Assembly (NCBI GenBank): GCA_934177795.1
Contig: CAKPPS010000006.1
Location: 1-50,980 of the forward strand
DNA length: 50,980 bases
Reading direction: 5' to 3'
Source: an uncultured Clostridia bacterium
GTDB taxonomy: Bacteria; Bacillota; Clostridia; TANB77; CAG-508
Shown here: in pieces, positions 17,856 to 27,255 of the stretch
How the letters are laid out: the number at the start of each line of letters is the position of its first letter
Numbering within the stretch: position 1 is the first letter of the stretch
Position numbers and translations under genes: made by a program
Notes under the pieces: model-generated
Database searches by the model: none
What the model was told of the DNA's origin: nothing
The model's input: only the letters and a program-made list of their open reading frames with translations

Positions 17856-18578
17856 ATGAACAAAGAAGAATTTTGTGAGTTAATGAAAGAACAAGGAAGA
17901 AAAATAAATATAAAGTTTAAAGAAGAACAATTAGAAAAATTTTATAAGTATATGAACATTTTACTAGAATGGAATGAAAATATAAATTTAACAGCTATAA
18001 TAGAACCTAAAGAAATAATATTAAAACATTTTATTGATTCATTAACAATATTAAAATATTTAAAAGAGAAAAATAGTATGATAGATATAGGCACAGGAGC
18101 TGGATTTCCAGGAATTCCAATAAAAATAATGAGAGAAGATGTGAATATAACATTAGTAGATTCATTAAATAAAAGAATAAAATTTCTGAATTATGTTATT
18201 AGTGAATTAAATTTGATAAACATAGAAGCAATACATTCTAGAATAGAAGATTGTGGACAAAATGCGAAGTATAGAGAAAAATTTGACATTGTTACATCAA
18301 GAGCAGTAGCTAATTTATCAACATTGGCAGAATATATGATACCTATGGCAAGAATAAATGGACAAATAGTTTGCATGAAAGGAGCTGAGTGTGAGACAGA
18401 ATTAGAACAAAGTCAAAAAGCAATTAAAGTTTTTGGTGGAAAGATAAAAAAAGTAGAAAAAATAGTGTTACCAGATGGGGAAAACAAGAGAAATATTATA
18501 ATAATAAGTAAAGTAAAAACAACGCCAAAACAGTATCCGAGAAAGGCAGGAAAGCCTTTGAAAGAACCAATAAAATAG
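17856..18578 (+). CDS. rsmG: 16S rRNA (guanine-527-N7)-methyltransferase RsmG
   Basis: SAM-dependent methyltransferase acting on 16S rRNA G527. The 240 residues contain NINLTAIIEPKEIILKHFIDS, the SAM-binding loop MIDIGTGAGFPGIPIKI, VTSRAVANLSTLAEY and a basic tail PRKAGKPLKEPIK, typical of Bacillota RsmG. It begins directly after the mnmG stop codon with GAGG as ribosome site, so the two are coupled. A clear terminator follows. Confidence 0.96.
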   Translation: MNKEEFCELMKEQGRKINIKFKEEQLEKFYKYMNILLEWNENINLTAIIEPKEIILKHFIDSLTILKYLKEKNSMIDIGTGAGFPGIPIKIMREDVNITLVDSLNKRIKFLNYVISELNLINIEAIHSRIEDCGQNAKYREKFDIVTSRAVANLSTLAEYMIPMARINGQIVCMKGAECETELEQSQKAIKVFGGKIKKVEKIVLPDGENKRNIIIISKVKTTPKQYPRKAGKPLKEPIK

Positions 18579-18583
18579 AAAAT

Positions 18584-18625
18584 AAAAAAAGTCAAAAAAA
18601 TCATAAATTTTTATTGACTTTTTTT
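18584..18625 (+). terminator. Rho-independent terminator after rsmG
   Basis: AAAAAAAGTCAA at 18584-18595 pairs with TTGACTTTTTTT at 18614-18625, giving a 12-bp stem ending in a long U-run, 5 bases after the rsmG stop. Confidence 0.75.
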
Positions 18626-18692
18626 ATTTATTTATATATTATAATAGAAGAAAAAATAGCAAGGAAATAAATCTAAAATGGAGGCGAAAAAA

Positions 18693-19481
18693 TTGGGGAA
18701 GATTATATCAGTAGCTAACCAAAAAGGCGGAGTAGGAAAGACTACAACAACCGTTAATTTAAGCACAATTATAGCTAAAAAAGGTAAAAAAGTATTATTA
18801 ATAGATGCGGATCCTCAAGGCAATGCAACAAGTGGGCTAGGAGTAGAAAAAGAAGTTGAATTATCAACTTATGATATCTTGGTAAATGATGCAGAATTAA
18901 GAGATACAATAACTGGAACAGTGATAAAAAATCTATATGTATGTCCTGCAAACATGAGTTTGGCTGGGGCAGAAGTTGAATTAGTATCAATGATGTCTAG
19001 AGAGCAAAGATTAAAAGAAAAATTAGAAAGTGTAAAAGATGTATTTGACTATATATTTATTGATTGTCCTCCATCTTTAGGATTAATTACATTAAATTCT
19101 TTTACAGCATCTGATAGTGTGCTAATTCCTGTACAATGTGAATATTTTGCATTAGAAGGATTGGGACAATTGTTAAATACTGTAAATCTTGTAAAAAAAC
19201 ATTTAAATAAGTCAATAATAATAGAAGGCGCACTTTTAACAATGTATGATATAAGAACAAACTTATCAAACCAAGTAGTAAAAGAAGTAAAAAAATATTT
19301 TAATGATAAAGTATATAAAACAGTAATACCTAGAAACGTAAGGGTTAGCGAAGCACCAAGTTACGGAATGCCAATAACAGAATATGACCCTAAATCAAAA
19401 GGGGCAAAAGCTTATGTAAAGTTTGCAAAAGAATTTTTAAAGATTAACGAAGAAGAAAAAAAGGCAAAACATAGTTTATAA
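18693..19481 (+). CDS. parA: Chromosome partitioning ATPase ParA/Soj, TTG start
   Basis: Walker-type ATPase that moves and separates the origin together with ParB and also modulates DnaA in Bacillota. Deviant Walker A is KGGVGKTTTTVNL, Walker B is FIDCPPSLG, and RNVRVSEAPSYGMPI is the ParA/Soj box. I prefer the TTG at 18693 (protein begins MGKIISVANQKGG, 262 residues) because GGAGG (18680-18684) lies eight bases before it; the upstream ATG at 18678 overlaps that ribosome site itself. parB follows after 13 bases. Confidence 0.95.
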   Translation: MGKIISVANQKGGVGKTTTTVNLSTIIAKKGKKVLLIDADPQGNATSGLGVEKEVELSTYDILVNDAELRDTITGTVIKNLYVCPANMSLAGAEVELVSMMSREQRLKEKLESVKDVFDYIFIDCPPSLGLITLNSFTASDSVLIPVQCEYFALEGLGQLLNTVNLVKKHLNKSIIIEGALLTMYDIRTNLSNQVVKEVKKYFNDKVYKTVIPRNVRVSEAPSYGMPITEYDPKSKGAKAYVKFAKEFLKINEEEKKAKHSL

Positions 19482-19494
19482 GGAGGAATGAATA

Positions 19495-20334
19495 ATGGCT
19501 AAAATGTCAGGATTAGGAAAAGGATTAGATGCATTATTTGGACCAGCACCAGAAGAAGAACAAATAAAGGAAGATGATACATTAAAAAACTTAAAAATTA
19601 CAGAGGTTGAACCTAATAGAGATCAACCAAGAAAAAATTTCGATCAAGAATCATTAGAAGAATTAGCAGAATCTATAAAAGAATATGGATTAATACAACC
19701 CATAGTAGTTACCAAAAAAGATGGTTATTATAGTATAATTGCTGGAGAAAGAAGATGGAGAGCTTCTAAATTAGCAGGATTAACAGAGATTCCAGCAATA
19801 ATAAGAGAAGACGATGAGAAAATAAATTCAGAAATATCTTTGATAGAAAATATGCAAAGAGAAGATTTGAATCCTTATGAAAAAGCAGTAGGAATAAGGA
19901 CATTAATTGATAATTATGGATTGACTCAGGAAGAAGTTGCTAAAAAATTAGGAAAAGGAAGAAGCACAATAGCTAATATGGTTAGAGTTTTAAACTTAGA
20001 GCCTAGAGTATTGGAAATGGCTAAAAATGGAAAAATATCAGAAGGATATTGTAAGGCTTTGTTAGCAATTACAGATCCAGAAAAACAGTATAGAACGGCT
20101 ATTCAAATGTTAGAAAGAGGTTCAACAGTTAGACAAGTAGAAAAAAAGGCTAAAACAAAAGAGACAAAAGAAGAACAAGAGAGAAATCATATTTTATATA
20201 AAAGTATAGAAGATAATTTTCAAAGCTTTTTTGGATCTAAAGTAAGATTAGATGCAGGCAAAAGAAGGGGAAAAATAATAATAGAATATACATCAAATGA
20301 TGATTTAGAGAGAATTTTAGGATTAATAAAATAA
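19495..20334 (+). CDS. parB: Chromosome partitioning protein ParB/Spo0J
   Basis: CTP-dependent clamp that loads at parS sites near the origin. The 279 residues contain the N-terminal GLGKGLDALFG, the CTP/nuclease-like domain with IAGERRWRASKLAGL and ENMQREDLNPYEKA, a helix-turn-helix (LTQEEVAKKLGKGRSTIANMVR split around 145-166) and a C-terminal dimerisation end. AAGGAGGAATGAATA precedes the ATG. No convincing parS site was found in the window. Confidence 0.95.
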   Translation: MAKMSGLGKGLDALFGPAPEEEQIKEDDTLKNLKITEVEPNRDQPRKNFDQESLEELAESIKEYGLIQPIVVTKKDGYYSIIAGERRWRASKLAGLTEIPAIIREDDEKINSEISLIENMQREDLNPYEKAVGIRTLIDNYGLTQEEVAKKLGKGRSTIANMVRVLNLEPRVLEMAKNGKISEGYCKALLAITDPEKQYRTAIQMLERGSTVRQVEKKAKTKETKEEQERNHILYKSIEDNFQSFFGSKVRLDAGKRRGKIIIEYTSNDDLERILGLIK

Positions 20335-20351
20335 AAAAGAAAGGTGATTTG

Positions 20352-20867
20352 ATGGATAATATAATTGAATTAATAAAAACTGATAATTTTTTATTAATAT
20401 TACTAGGAATAGTAGCTGTATTATTAATAGGTTTCATTATTTTAATAGTAAAGGTATCATTTTTAAATAAAAAATATATATCATTTATGAAAAAAATAGG
20501 TAATGGTAAAAATATTGAAGAAGACTTAGAAAATTATATGCATAGAGTTAATAGAGTAGAAAAACAGAATGTAGAAATAAAGGAAGTAATTGAATCTATT
20601 AATAAAAATATGAAGAATTGTATCCAAAAAATTGGAATAGTGAGATACAATGCTTTTAAAGACACTGGGAGTGATTTAAGCTTTGCTCTTGCGATGCTTG
20701 ATGAAAAAAACAATGGTGTAGTATTAAATGGTATTTATTCTAGAGAAATGTCAAATATTTATGCAAAACCGGTTGAAAATGGAGTGTCTAAGTATACTAT
20801 ATCTGATGAGGAAAAAGAAGCAATACAAAGGGCAATAGAAGACAAAGGGATATATGAGGTGAAATGA
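20352..20867 (+). CDS. DUF4446-family membrane-anchored protein
   Basis: A 171-residue protein with a single N-terminal membrane helix (about residues 13-35, LLILLGIVAVLLIGFIILIV), a coiled-coil-like stretch (about 45-95) and a C-terminal globular part with IQKIGIVRYNAFKDTGSDLS then FALAMLD and NGIYSRE, the DUF4446 hallmark. This family is regularly found just after parB in Clostridia; function unknown. Start chosen at ATG 20352 behind AAGGTG, not the TTG at 20349. Its last four bases overlap the next gene (ATGA). Confidence 0.85.
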   Translation: MDNIIELIKTDNFLLILLGIVAVLLIGFIILIVKVSFLNKKYISFMKKIGNGKNIEEDLENYMHRVNRVEKQNVEIKEVIESINKNMKNCIQKIGIVRYNAFKDTGSDLSFALAMLDEKNNGVVLNGIYSREMSNIYAKPVENGVSKYTISDEEKEAIQRAIEDKGIYEVK

Positions 20868-22312
20868 AAGTAAGAAATAAAAAAACAATAAGTAAAATTG
20901 CTATTTTGATTCTTACATTATATGTAGTTTTAGCAATATCATTAAATATTATATTAAATTCAGGCGATGAAATCTGGAATTTTCAGAATGTATATAAAAT
21001 ATATAATGGGTTTAAAATATATCAAGATGCAAATGTAATAGTAATGCCATTGTTTTTTTGGATTGCAACAGGAATTTTTAAAATATTTGGAGCTAATTTA
21101 TTTGTTTTTAGAGTAATACATTCTATAAATATATTATTTATAATTGTTTTTATATATAAACTGATGGACTATTTGAAAATACCTAGAAATGTTAATATAT
21201 TAACAATACTGTATTTAATGATACAGCAAAATTTTGCATTTATAAGAACAGAATGCAATTATAATAATTTAGTAATATTAATAGTCCTAATTGGAATATA
21301 TAACATTTTTAAAAGAAGAGAAAAAATTTTTTTACAAAGTATAATTACAATATTAATTTTTCTAACTAAACAAAATATGGGAATTTATTATTTTATTGGT
21401 TATCTTATATATCAAATAATTGGTGATAAAGAAAAAAAGAAAAGAAATATATTTTGTTATATATGTGGAACAATTTTAGGAATATTAATTTTTGGACTTG
21501 GAATGTTATTAAAAGGAAATCTAAAAGAATGCATAGAATATACTTTTGGAGGAATTACACAATTTGCAAGTGAAAATTTATTGTATAGTAGTACAGATAT
21601 ATTAATGTTTATATTTTTAGTAATATTGAATATAATACTCAGTGTATTTTTTATAAAAAATCAAAATATAAATAGTGAAATAAAAAATAATATAAAAGTT
21701 TTACTTAGTATATCAATACCAATATCATTAATGGCATATCCAATATTTAATGACACCCATATTATTGAAGCAAGTTTATTAATATATATAAGTATTATAT
21801 TTATGTTATATAATATGTTTAAAGAATTTAAAGATATAATAATAAAAGCATGTAAAATAGTTAATTCTATACTTATTACAATAATACTGATTCACTCAAC
21901 AATATGTGCATATAATTGGATGGGGACTATTTCTAAAGATTATCCTTATCATTGGCAAGACCCGTTTTTTGGTTCTGTAATTGATAAAAAACAATATGCA
22001 GAGTATCAGGAAGTAATTGAATTTATGAAAAAAACAGATAAAAATGTTATAATCTTATCAAATAGAGCAGCATTATATATGGTTCCGCTACAACGAAGTA
22101 ATGGATTTTTTGATTTAATATTTAAAGGAAACGTAGGGAAAATGAAGGACGAACAAATAAATAAAGAGATAGATAATATGTATAATGTACTATTTTTAAT
22201 TTATAATAATGAAAACAAACAATATTATCAAGAAATGAATACTATTAAAGAGCATGTAAATAATACTAGAAAAAAGATTGGAGATATACAAAATTTTAGT
22301 ATATATGAATAA
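20864..22312 (+). CDS. Polytopic membrane glycosyltransferase, GT-C (PMT/ArnT-like)
   Basis: 482 residues with about ten membrane segments (first at 12-30). The loop after the first helix reads LNSGDEIWNFQNVYKIYNG, where the Asp-Glu pair matches the metal/lipid-sugar motif of GT-C enzymes such as GT39 family, followed by a PLFFWIATGIFKIFG helix typical of that fold. It probably uses a polyprenyl-phosphate sugar donor at the outer membrane face; substrate unknown. It overlaps the DUF4446 gene by four bases, and a hairpin terminator follows about 100 bases after the stop. Confidence 0.65.
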   Translation: MKVRNKKTISKIAILILTLYVVLAISLNIILNSGDEIWNFQNVYKIYNGFKIYQDANVIVMPLFFWIATGIFKIFGANLFVFRVIHSINILFIIVFIYKLMDYLKIPRNVNILTILYLMIQQNFAFIRTECNYNNLVILIVLIGIYNIFKRREKIFLQSIITILIFLTKQNMGIYYFIGYLIYQIIGDKEKKKRNIFCYICGTILGILIFGLGMLLKGNLKECIEYTFGGITQFASENLLYSSTDILMFIFLVILNIILSVFFIKNQNINSEIKNNIKVLLSISIPISLMAYPIFNDTHIIEASLLIYISIIFMLYNMFKEFKDIIIKACKIVNSILITIILIHSTICAYNWMGTISKDYPYHWQDPFFGSVIDKKQYAEYQEVIEFMKKTDKNVIILSNRAALYMVPLQRSNGFFDLIFKGNVGKMKDEQINKEIDNMYNVLFLIYNNENKQYYQEMNTIKEHVNNTRKKIGDIQNFSIYE

Positions 22313-22415
22313 AACAAAGAAATATTACAAAAAATAGTAATTTTTTGTATAGGTGAACCATAAAAGAACAATATACTTTGTAAAGCTAAAATAAATTGTA
22401 AGAATAATATGAAAA

Positions 22416-22457
22416 AGCACTTTTTTGAGGTGAATATCTTGAAAAAGTGCTCTTTTT
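22416..22457 (+). terminator. Terminator after the glycosyltransferase
   Basis: AGCACTTTTT at 22416-22425 pairs perfectly with AAAAAGTGCT at 22442-22451, followed by CTTTTT. Confidence 0.75.
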
Positions 22458-22909
22458 GAAATGAATTTTAAATAAAAGTTGAGTAAGATTTGCATAAAAA
22501 AACACAAGTATTTCAATTTTTTCGTAAAGAGTTAGATTTGGTAAATTGGTTACATTGTTTGTGCAGTGAGGACATTTTTTAACATGAGCACAGAGACTAT
22601 CAGTGTTTAATGAGTTTTAGGTTGAACTTATTTGTTTCTAATAAGTTCATTAGATATTTATAACTCGAATACAATTAATTTTGTTTCTAATTAAAGATTT
22701 TGAAATACTTTCATTAATACCTAATTCAATTTTCTTCTATTATATACAAAAAGATGTTACTATAGTTTTATTAATATTAATTCTTGAGGAATATTTGCTA
22801 TATCAATTATGCCAATTTTCTTGTTTTACAATTATTATTTATATTTTAAAGTTTATTTGACTTTTATAATTTATCATAGCCAAAATTATGTAAAGTGAGA
22901 TAGATTTTA
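22458..22909. other. Gene-free region
   Basis: No gene longer than a few dozen codons, no tRNA and no repeat array was seen. An imperfect inverted pair GAACTTATT (22624-22632) and AATAAGTTC (22641-22649) forms a 9-bp stem with an 8-base loop and could be a small terminator or operator. The base composition is more balanced between A and T than in neighbouring coding DNA. Confidence 0.4.
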
Positions 22910-22938
22910 TTTACAAATAAAAAATGATATGATATATT
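22910..22938 (+). promoter_or_regulatory. Probable promoter of the LRR-transglutaminase operon
   Basis: TTTACA at 22910-22915 and TATATT at 22933-22938 with a 17-base spacer, about 30 bases before the first ATG. Each hexamer has one mismatch to consensus. Confidence 0.45.
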
Positions 22939-22967
22939 AGATAATAATAGAACTAAGGAGAAAAATT

Positions 22968-23639
22968 ATGAATGATATATTAATAAAAAACAAATTGTTA
23001 AAAACATATGTAGAAATAATTTTAGACAAAGAAAGTATAAAAAAAGAAGATTTAAACAATATAAAAGAGATTATACTTGATAGTGAAAATATAGTAGGAG
23101 AATATAATAAGGTCTATATTGAAGAGATATCTTTATTTCCAAATTTAGAAAAAATAACAATTAAAAATTTAGGTTTTACAAAAGAAAATATGAAATTATT
23201 GAGCAAAATAAAGAAAATCAAATTTATAAATTGCGAAATAACAGGCATAGAGAGTCTAGAAAATGTAGTAGAACTTAGTATAAATAACACAGAAATTTCT
23301 GATTTTGAAAACATAGGGCAGTTAGAGAATATTCAATTATTAAAGTTAATCAACATAAATATTAATGATTTTAGATTTATTAGTCAATTGAAAAATTTAT
23401 CAGGATTGTACATTGAAAATATACCTGGATTTACATTAGAAAAGATTGACATGCCTTTAAAAATAGAAAAACTTTCAATTATGGGAATTAATAAGTTAGA
23501 CCTGATTATAATGAATAAATATAAAAATTTAAAGGAATTATCAGTTGATGGAAAAGATGTAAAAAAAATAAAAAATGAATTGAAAGAATTAAAAAATATA
23601 AAAATATTATTAAATGATATTTATGAATATGAGGAGTAA
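22968..23639 (+). CDS. Leucine-rich-repeat-like protein
   Basis: 223 residues without signal peptide or membrane helix. From about residue 55 it shows irregular repeats of 20-22 residues of the LRR type: FPNLEKITIKNLGF, IKKIKFINCEITGIESL, VVELSINNTEISDFENI, IQLLKLINININDFRFI, LSGLYIENIPG, IEKLSIMGINKL and LKELSVDGKDV. This would be a cytoplasmic binding scaffold. It is separated by only 3 bases from the transglutaminase-like gene and by 6 more from a small gene, so the three probably work together. Partner unknown. Confidence 0.6.
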   Translation: MNDILIKNKLLKTYVEIILDKESIKKEDLNNIKEIILDSENIVGEYNKVYIEEISLFPNLEKITIKNLGFTKENMKLLSKIKKIKFINCEITGIESLENVVELSINNTEISDFENIGQLENIQLLKLINININDFRFISQLKNLSGLYIENIPGFTLEKIDMPLKIEKLSIMGINKLDLIIMNKYKNLKELSVDGKDVKKIKNELKELKNIKILLNDIYEYEE

Positions 23640-23642
23640 AAT

Positions 23643-24986
23643 ATGATTGTAGTTGCAAATACAAAAGAACTTGAGGAAAAGTATAATTTGAATAATTTGA
23701 AAGATGAAGAACTAGTAATGATTGAAGGTGGATTAAAAGGAAAGAACAAATATAATGCAGCACATTATAAAACTAGGACTACATATACAGTAAGAACAAT
23801 AAAGAAAATTATCCAACAAATGGAGTTGATTGAAAAAGAGATTCCAAAAGAATGGGATGAATTTCAAAGAGCAAAATATATTTACACAGTATTAGGAAAT
23901 TACATTGAATATGAGCACGATAGGGAAAAATACAATGGGGGAAAATGCTCAAATTTAACAGGTCTAATAACAGGAAAAGCAATATGTGCAGGATATTCTT
24001 TGATATTTAAGGAAATGATGGATAGGCAAGGAATTGAATGTGATTATGTAAGAGGAAGAAGTAAGAATGACAGACATGCCTGGAATGTATTAACATTACA
24101 AGGTAAGTCATATCCAGTTGACTTAACATGGGACTCATCAAGAGTACATAAGGGAAAAAAGGAGTTAGAATTTTTTGGAACATATAAAGATTTTTTCAAA
24201 GTTCATACTCCAGATAAAGATGAAAGAATATATAAATATAGCAGATTAGAAAAAGATGAAGTTAATGCAATAAATATATCTAGACATTCAAAGAATGAAG
24301 AAAAAACATCAGAACAGAAAAAAAAGAATGTAATTAGTTATGCAATAGAGAAAACATATTTTAAATTTGAAAAAATGAAAGGAACAGAAGATGCAATTAA
24401 TCAAATGAAGGTAAACATAAAAAGATATATAACAGAAAATGATATAACAGTTTTTACAAGAAATGGAATGGCAAGAGATGAAATAATTAAAAATGTTTCT
24501 GTGGAAGATATGATAAGAATAATATCGGAAAGCTATGTTAAAAAAAGTATGCAAAACGGAAAGAAAAATATTTTAGAAAATGCGATTGAAGTCACAGCGA
24601 GAAAATATGGATTATTAAATGCACAAAAAGCTTTAGAAAAATATATCAAAACTGGACATATAAAAGGTTTTACTAGAGATGAAAATGCAAGAGAAAATAT
24701 AGAAAAAAGAATTAATAATGAAATGGCATTAGAAATGATAATATCCGATTTTGTAAATGGACAAATAAGGCAAATTCAACTTGCAAAACGAAATGATGAA
24801 ATGATAGAAAATGAAGCAAAAGAATATTTTAATGCAAATGAATTTATAGCAGTAAATTTCCCTGAAAATAAAAAAAGTGGTATCATAAAAAGAGCAATAG
24901 TATGGATAAAAGAGAAAAATTCAAAAATTATAAAAAGCAAAGAGAACACAAAGGCAAATAAAGAAAAAGAAAATAACGTAAGATAA
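23643..24986 (+). CDS. Transglutaminase-like cysteine protease-fold protein
   Basis: 447 residues. A transglutaminase-like core spans about 65-200, with the catalytic triad visible as Cys115 (AICAGYS), His145 (RHAWNVL) and Asp160 (PVDLTWD). The family includes proteases and peptide cross-linking or amidating enzymes; the reaction cannot be assigned. The C-terminal half (about 225-440) is Lys/Glu-rich and helical, with two related stretches: YITENDITVFTRNGMARDEI (about 260-279) and YIKTGHIKGFTRDENARENI (about 338-357), each ahead of a helical segment, suggesting a duplicated domain. No signal peptide is seen, so action is likely intracellular. Confidence 0.7.
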   Translation: MIVVANTKELEEKYNLNNLKDEELVMIEGGLKGKNKYNAAHYKTRTTYTVRTIKKIIQQMELIEKEIPKEWDEFQRAKYIYTVLGNYIEYEHDREKYNGGKCSNLTGLITGKAICAGYSLIFKEMMDRQGIECDYVRGRSKNDRHAWNVLTLQGKSYPVDLTWDSSRVHKGKKELEFFGTYKDFFKVHTPDKDERIYKYSRLEKDEVNAINISRHSKNEEKTSEQKKKNVISYAIEKTYFKFEKMKGTEDAINQMKVNIKRYITENDITVFTRNGMARDEIIKNVSVEDMIRIISESYVKKSMQNGKKNILENAIEVTARKYGLLNAQKALEKYIKTGHIKGFTRDENARENIEKRINNEMALEMIISDFVNGQIRQIQLAKRNDEMIENEAKEYFNANEFIAVNFPENKKSGIIKRAIVWIKEKNSKIIKSKENTKANKEKENNVR

Positions 24987-25000
24987 AGGAGATGGATAGA

Positions 25001-25393
25001 ATGGAATTTGCAGAAGCATGTAGTGAAATTGAATTTATTTTAGAACATTTAAAACCATCAGACAAAGAAAAAATACCTGAATCAGTATTTAATTTTTTTA
25101 GAAATAATAAAGCAATATTTTATAAAGTGAATCTTACAACAAAAAAGTCATTGATAGAGCAGGATTTAAAAGATGAAACAAAGGCTTTTTTACAAATAAT
25201 ACATTATAAATATTTTGCTAATCAAGAACAAAAAGAAAATTTTAAAAAAATATTGAAAAATGATGACAGAGGAACAAAGAAAGAACTTAAAGAGGAAATA
25301 AAAAATATAGAAAGCCAAGAAGTAGTAATATATAAGGAGAATATAATACTAAAAATACTAAAAAGAATAAAATCATTTTTTTATAGAAAATAA
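25001..25393 (+). CDS. Small hypothetical protein of the transglutaminase operon
   Basis: About 130 residues. N-terminus MEFAEACSEIEFILEHLKP then KIPESVFNFFRNNK, a helical hairpin pattern that I associate with small proteins next to transglutaminase-like genes in gut Clostridia, without known function. The C-terminus is basic (KILKRIKSFFYRK), possibly amphipathic. Start chosen at ATG 25001, nine bases after GGAG; the ATG at 24992 abuts that ribosome site. Confidence 0.55.
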   Translation: MEFAEACSEIEFILEHLKPSDKEKIPESVFNFFRNNKAIFYKVNLTTKKSLIEQDLKDETKAFLQIIHYKYFANQEQKENFKKILKNDDRGTKKELKEEIKNIESQEVVIYKENIILKILKRIKSFFYRK

Positions 25394-25607
25394 AATATCA
25401 TATGGCAATAAGAATAATTGAAAAGTTCTATTCGTAAAGTACAAAAAGGTTTTTGATAAAGAATAAATATATAGAAAACGGTAAATAATACAACAGTTAA
25501 TCATAATATAAAAAATTCAAGATACTACATTTTTATAAAATTTTGTTTCACATCATTGACACATATACAAGATATGCAAGATATGTAAAAATAATTTAAA
25601 AAGTCTA

Positions 25608-25639
25608 TTGACAAAATATTAAAAAAATGCTAATATAAT
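25608..25639 (+). promoter_or_regulatory. Promoter of the tRNA-Ser pair
   Basis: TTGACA at 25608-25613 is followed after 17 bases by TAATAT, which runs into a perfect TATAAT at 25634-25639 (20-base spacing). Either can serve as -10 box; the tRNA begins 25 bases later. Confidence 0.65.
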
Positions 25640-25664
25640 TGAGGTATTTATATTAGTGAAATAT

Positions 25665-25756
<92 letters not shown>

Positions 25757-25813
25757 AAATAAAAGTTAGATATATTAATATATCTAGCTTTCAATTTAAA
25801 AATTATAATAGTT

Positions 25814-25903
25814 GTAGGTGTACCCAAGTGGTGAAGGGGATTGTTTGCTAAACAATTAGGTCCCGTAAGGGGCGCGGAGGTTCGAACCCTCTCACCTACG
25901 CCA
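25814..25903 (+). tRNA. tRNA-Ser (anticodon GCT)
   Basis: Acceptor GTAGGTG (25814-25820) pairs with CACCTAC (25893-25899), followed by G and encoded CCA. Anticodon arm ATTGT TTGCTAA ACAAT gives GCT. The long variable arm TCCCGTAAGGGGC confirms a class II tRNA-Ser. Confidence 0.96.
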
Positions 25904-25939
25904 AAAAATAGTATGAATTAATCATACTATTTTTTTTGG
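25904..25939. terminator. Bidirectional terminator between tRNAs and membrane-protein gene
   Basis: AAAAAATAGTATGA and TCATACTATTTTTT form a perfect 14-bp stem with loop ATTAA, followed by T-runs on both strands. It ends the tRNA transcript and overlaps the stop of the convergent gene. Confidence 0.8.
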
Positions 25940-26733
25940 CGTATATAACAATTTTTATAGAATAAGGTACTATATTGATTTTGAGTATATAATTTATAAA
26001 TCTTTCGAGGTATAACAATTTTAATTTTATTAGTATCACTATAAAAAATAATGTTATAAGATGAAAAATGTTTTTTCTTTTTTAAAATGTGAAGATCATT
26101 AAAGCTAATTGAAAAATGATTAATAATTTTCTTTTTATCAAATTTTGATAATTCAAAAAAATGTAAGGTAGATGATTCATCAAAACATATAATAAATTGA
26201 GAAAATATAAATAAAGGTATTTTATTGAATAATATATAGTGATATAGGTTAAGTGCAATATACTTAGAATTCTCTAAATTATTTACCTTTAAAAAATTTT
26301 TTATATTTTCAGAATTAAATTTAATTAGTTTATAATGTTTTAAAGGTAAATTCGATGTATTTAAATATCTAAGTTTCATAGGAACTAATCTTAAGATAAA
26401 TAAACTAATAAAAACACCTAAAGTAAAGCACGAAAATAATACAATGTTTATTCTGAAATTAATTAAGTATATAAAAAAATAAGTCATAATAGTAATAAGA
26501 AAAAAAAGTACATAAAAATGTGATTTTCTTGTTACAATAGTATGATTTAAAATATCTTTTTTAGTTAAAAATGCTCCTAAAATAGGTGACAAAATTAAAA
26601 AAATAATAACAGGAAGTATTTGAAAATTTGGATAAAACAGTAATACAATTGTTAGTAACATAAAAAATTCAGTAAATAAAAATAATGTACAAGCATATTT
26701 TATAAAGAAAGTACTTTGCGTTAATTTGATCAT
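25927..26733 (-). CDS. Hypothetical membrane protein
   Basis: 268 residues, not recognised. The N-terminal half has four hydrophobic segments (about 12-34, 38-56, 70-90 and 94-114); the C-terminal half is soluble and basic, with repeated aromatic and Lys residues, a topology like small membrane proteins with a PH-like or DNA-binding tail but without a motif I can name. A strong ribosome site (AAAGGAGGTTAAA) precedes the ATG. It runs convergent to the tRNAs and divergent from the T4SS operon, which begins 135 bases from its start, and it uses a CGC arginine codon near its end. Confidence 0.5.
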   Translation of the reverse strand: MIKLTQSTFFIKYACTLFLFTEFFMLLTIVLLFYPNFQILPVIIFLILSPILGAFLTKKDILNHTIVTRKSHFYVLFFLITIMTYFFIYLINFRINIVLFSCFTLGVFISLFILRLVPMKLRYLNTSNLPLKHYKLIKFNSENIKNFLKVNNLENSKYIALNLYHYILFNKIPLFIFSQFIICFDESSTLHFFELSKFDKKKIINHFSISFNDLHILKKKKHFSSYNIIFYSDTNKIKIVIPRKIYKLYTQNQYSTLFYKNCYIRQKK

Positions 26734-26867
26734 TTTAACCTCCTTTTTTACAAAATGTCACATATTTTTTAAAAATATATTTACAAATCTTATAAAATAT
26801 ATTATTATAAAATAAAGGACTTTATATATTATATAGTGAAAAAAGTAAAAAGTAAAGGAAAAATAAA

Positions 26868-27231
26868 ATGAAAAATAGAAAAAAGTATAAATATATCTTT
26901 ATAAATATGATATTAGTAATGCTATTTTTTACAAATCTAAGAGTACTAGCTTTTGATATAAATGATAATAAATGGAAGCCAGACTCAACTACAGAATCCA
27001 TAGGACGGAATAAAATTGGTTGCTAAAGCTAATGAAATAATTGGACTTGTGCAAATGATAGGAACTATTACATCAGTATTAGCTCTTATAATTATAGGAA
27101 TTAAATACATGGTTGGTAGTGTTGAAGAAAAAGCAGAATATAAAAAGACAATGCAACCATATTTAATAGGTACCGTTATGGTATTTTCTATAACTAATAT
27201 AATTTTTATTATAGAAAAATTAGTAAGTTGA
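26868..27231 (+). CDS. VirB2/TrbC-like pilin 1, +1 frameshift at codon 47
   Basis: Predicted 120-residue pilin-like membrane protein. It starts MKNRKKYKYIFINMILVML, a signal peptide or first helix ending near LRVLAF. The zero frame reaches CGG at 27006-27008 and stops at TAA six codons later. Dropping C27006 joins it to KLVAKANEIIGLVQMIGTIT and a two-helix VirB2-type core with IGIKYMVGSVEEKAEYKK, closely related to the next three genes. The downstream part alone lacks a ribosome site and a signal peptide, so the joined form is the logical gene. It heads the plus-strand T4SS operon. Confidence 0.8.
27006..27009 (+). other. CGGA +1 frameshift site in pilin 1
   Basis: Zero-frame codons are GGA CGG AAT; the coding continuation is GGA, then GGA ATA. 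It lies between the signal-peptide segment and the membrane core, so frameshifting would control production of the mature pilin part. Confidence 0.8.
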
Positions 27232-27255
27232 TTTTAAATAAAAGGAGGAATGAAT

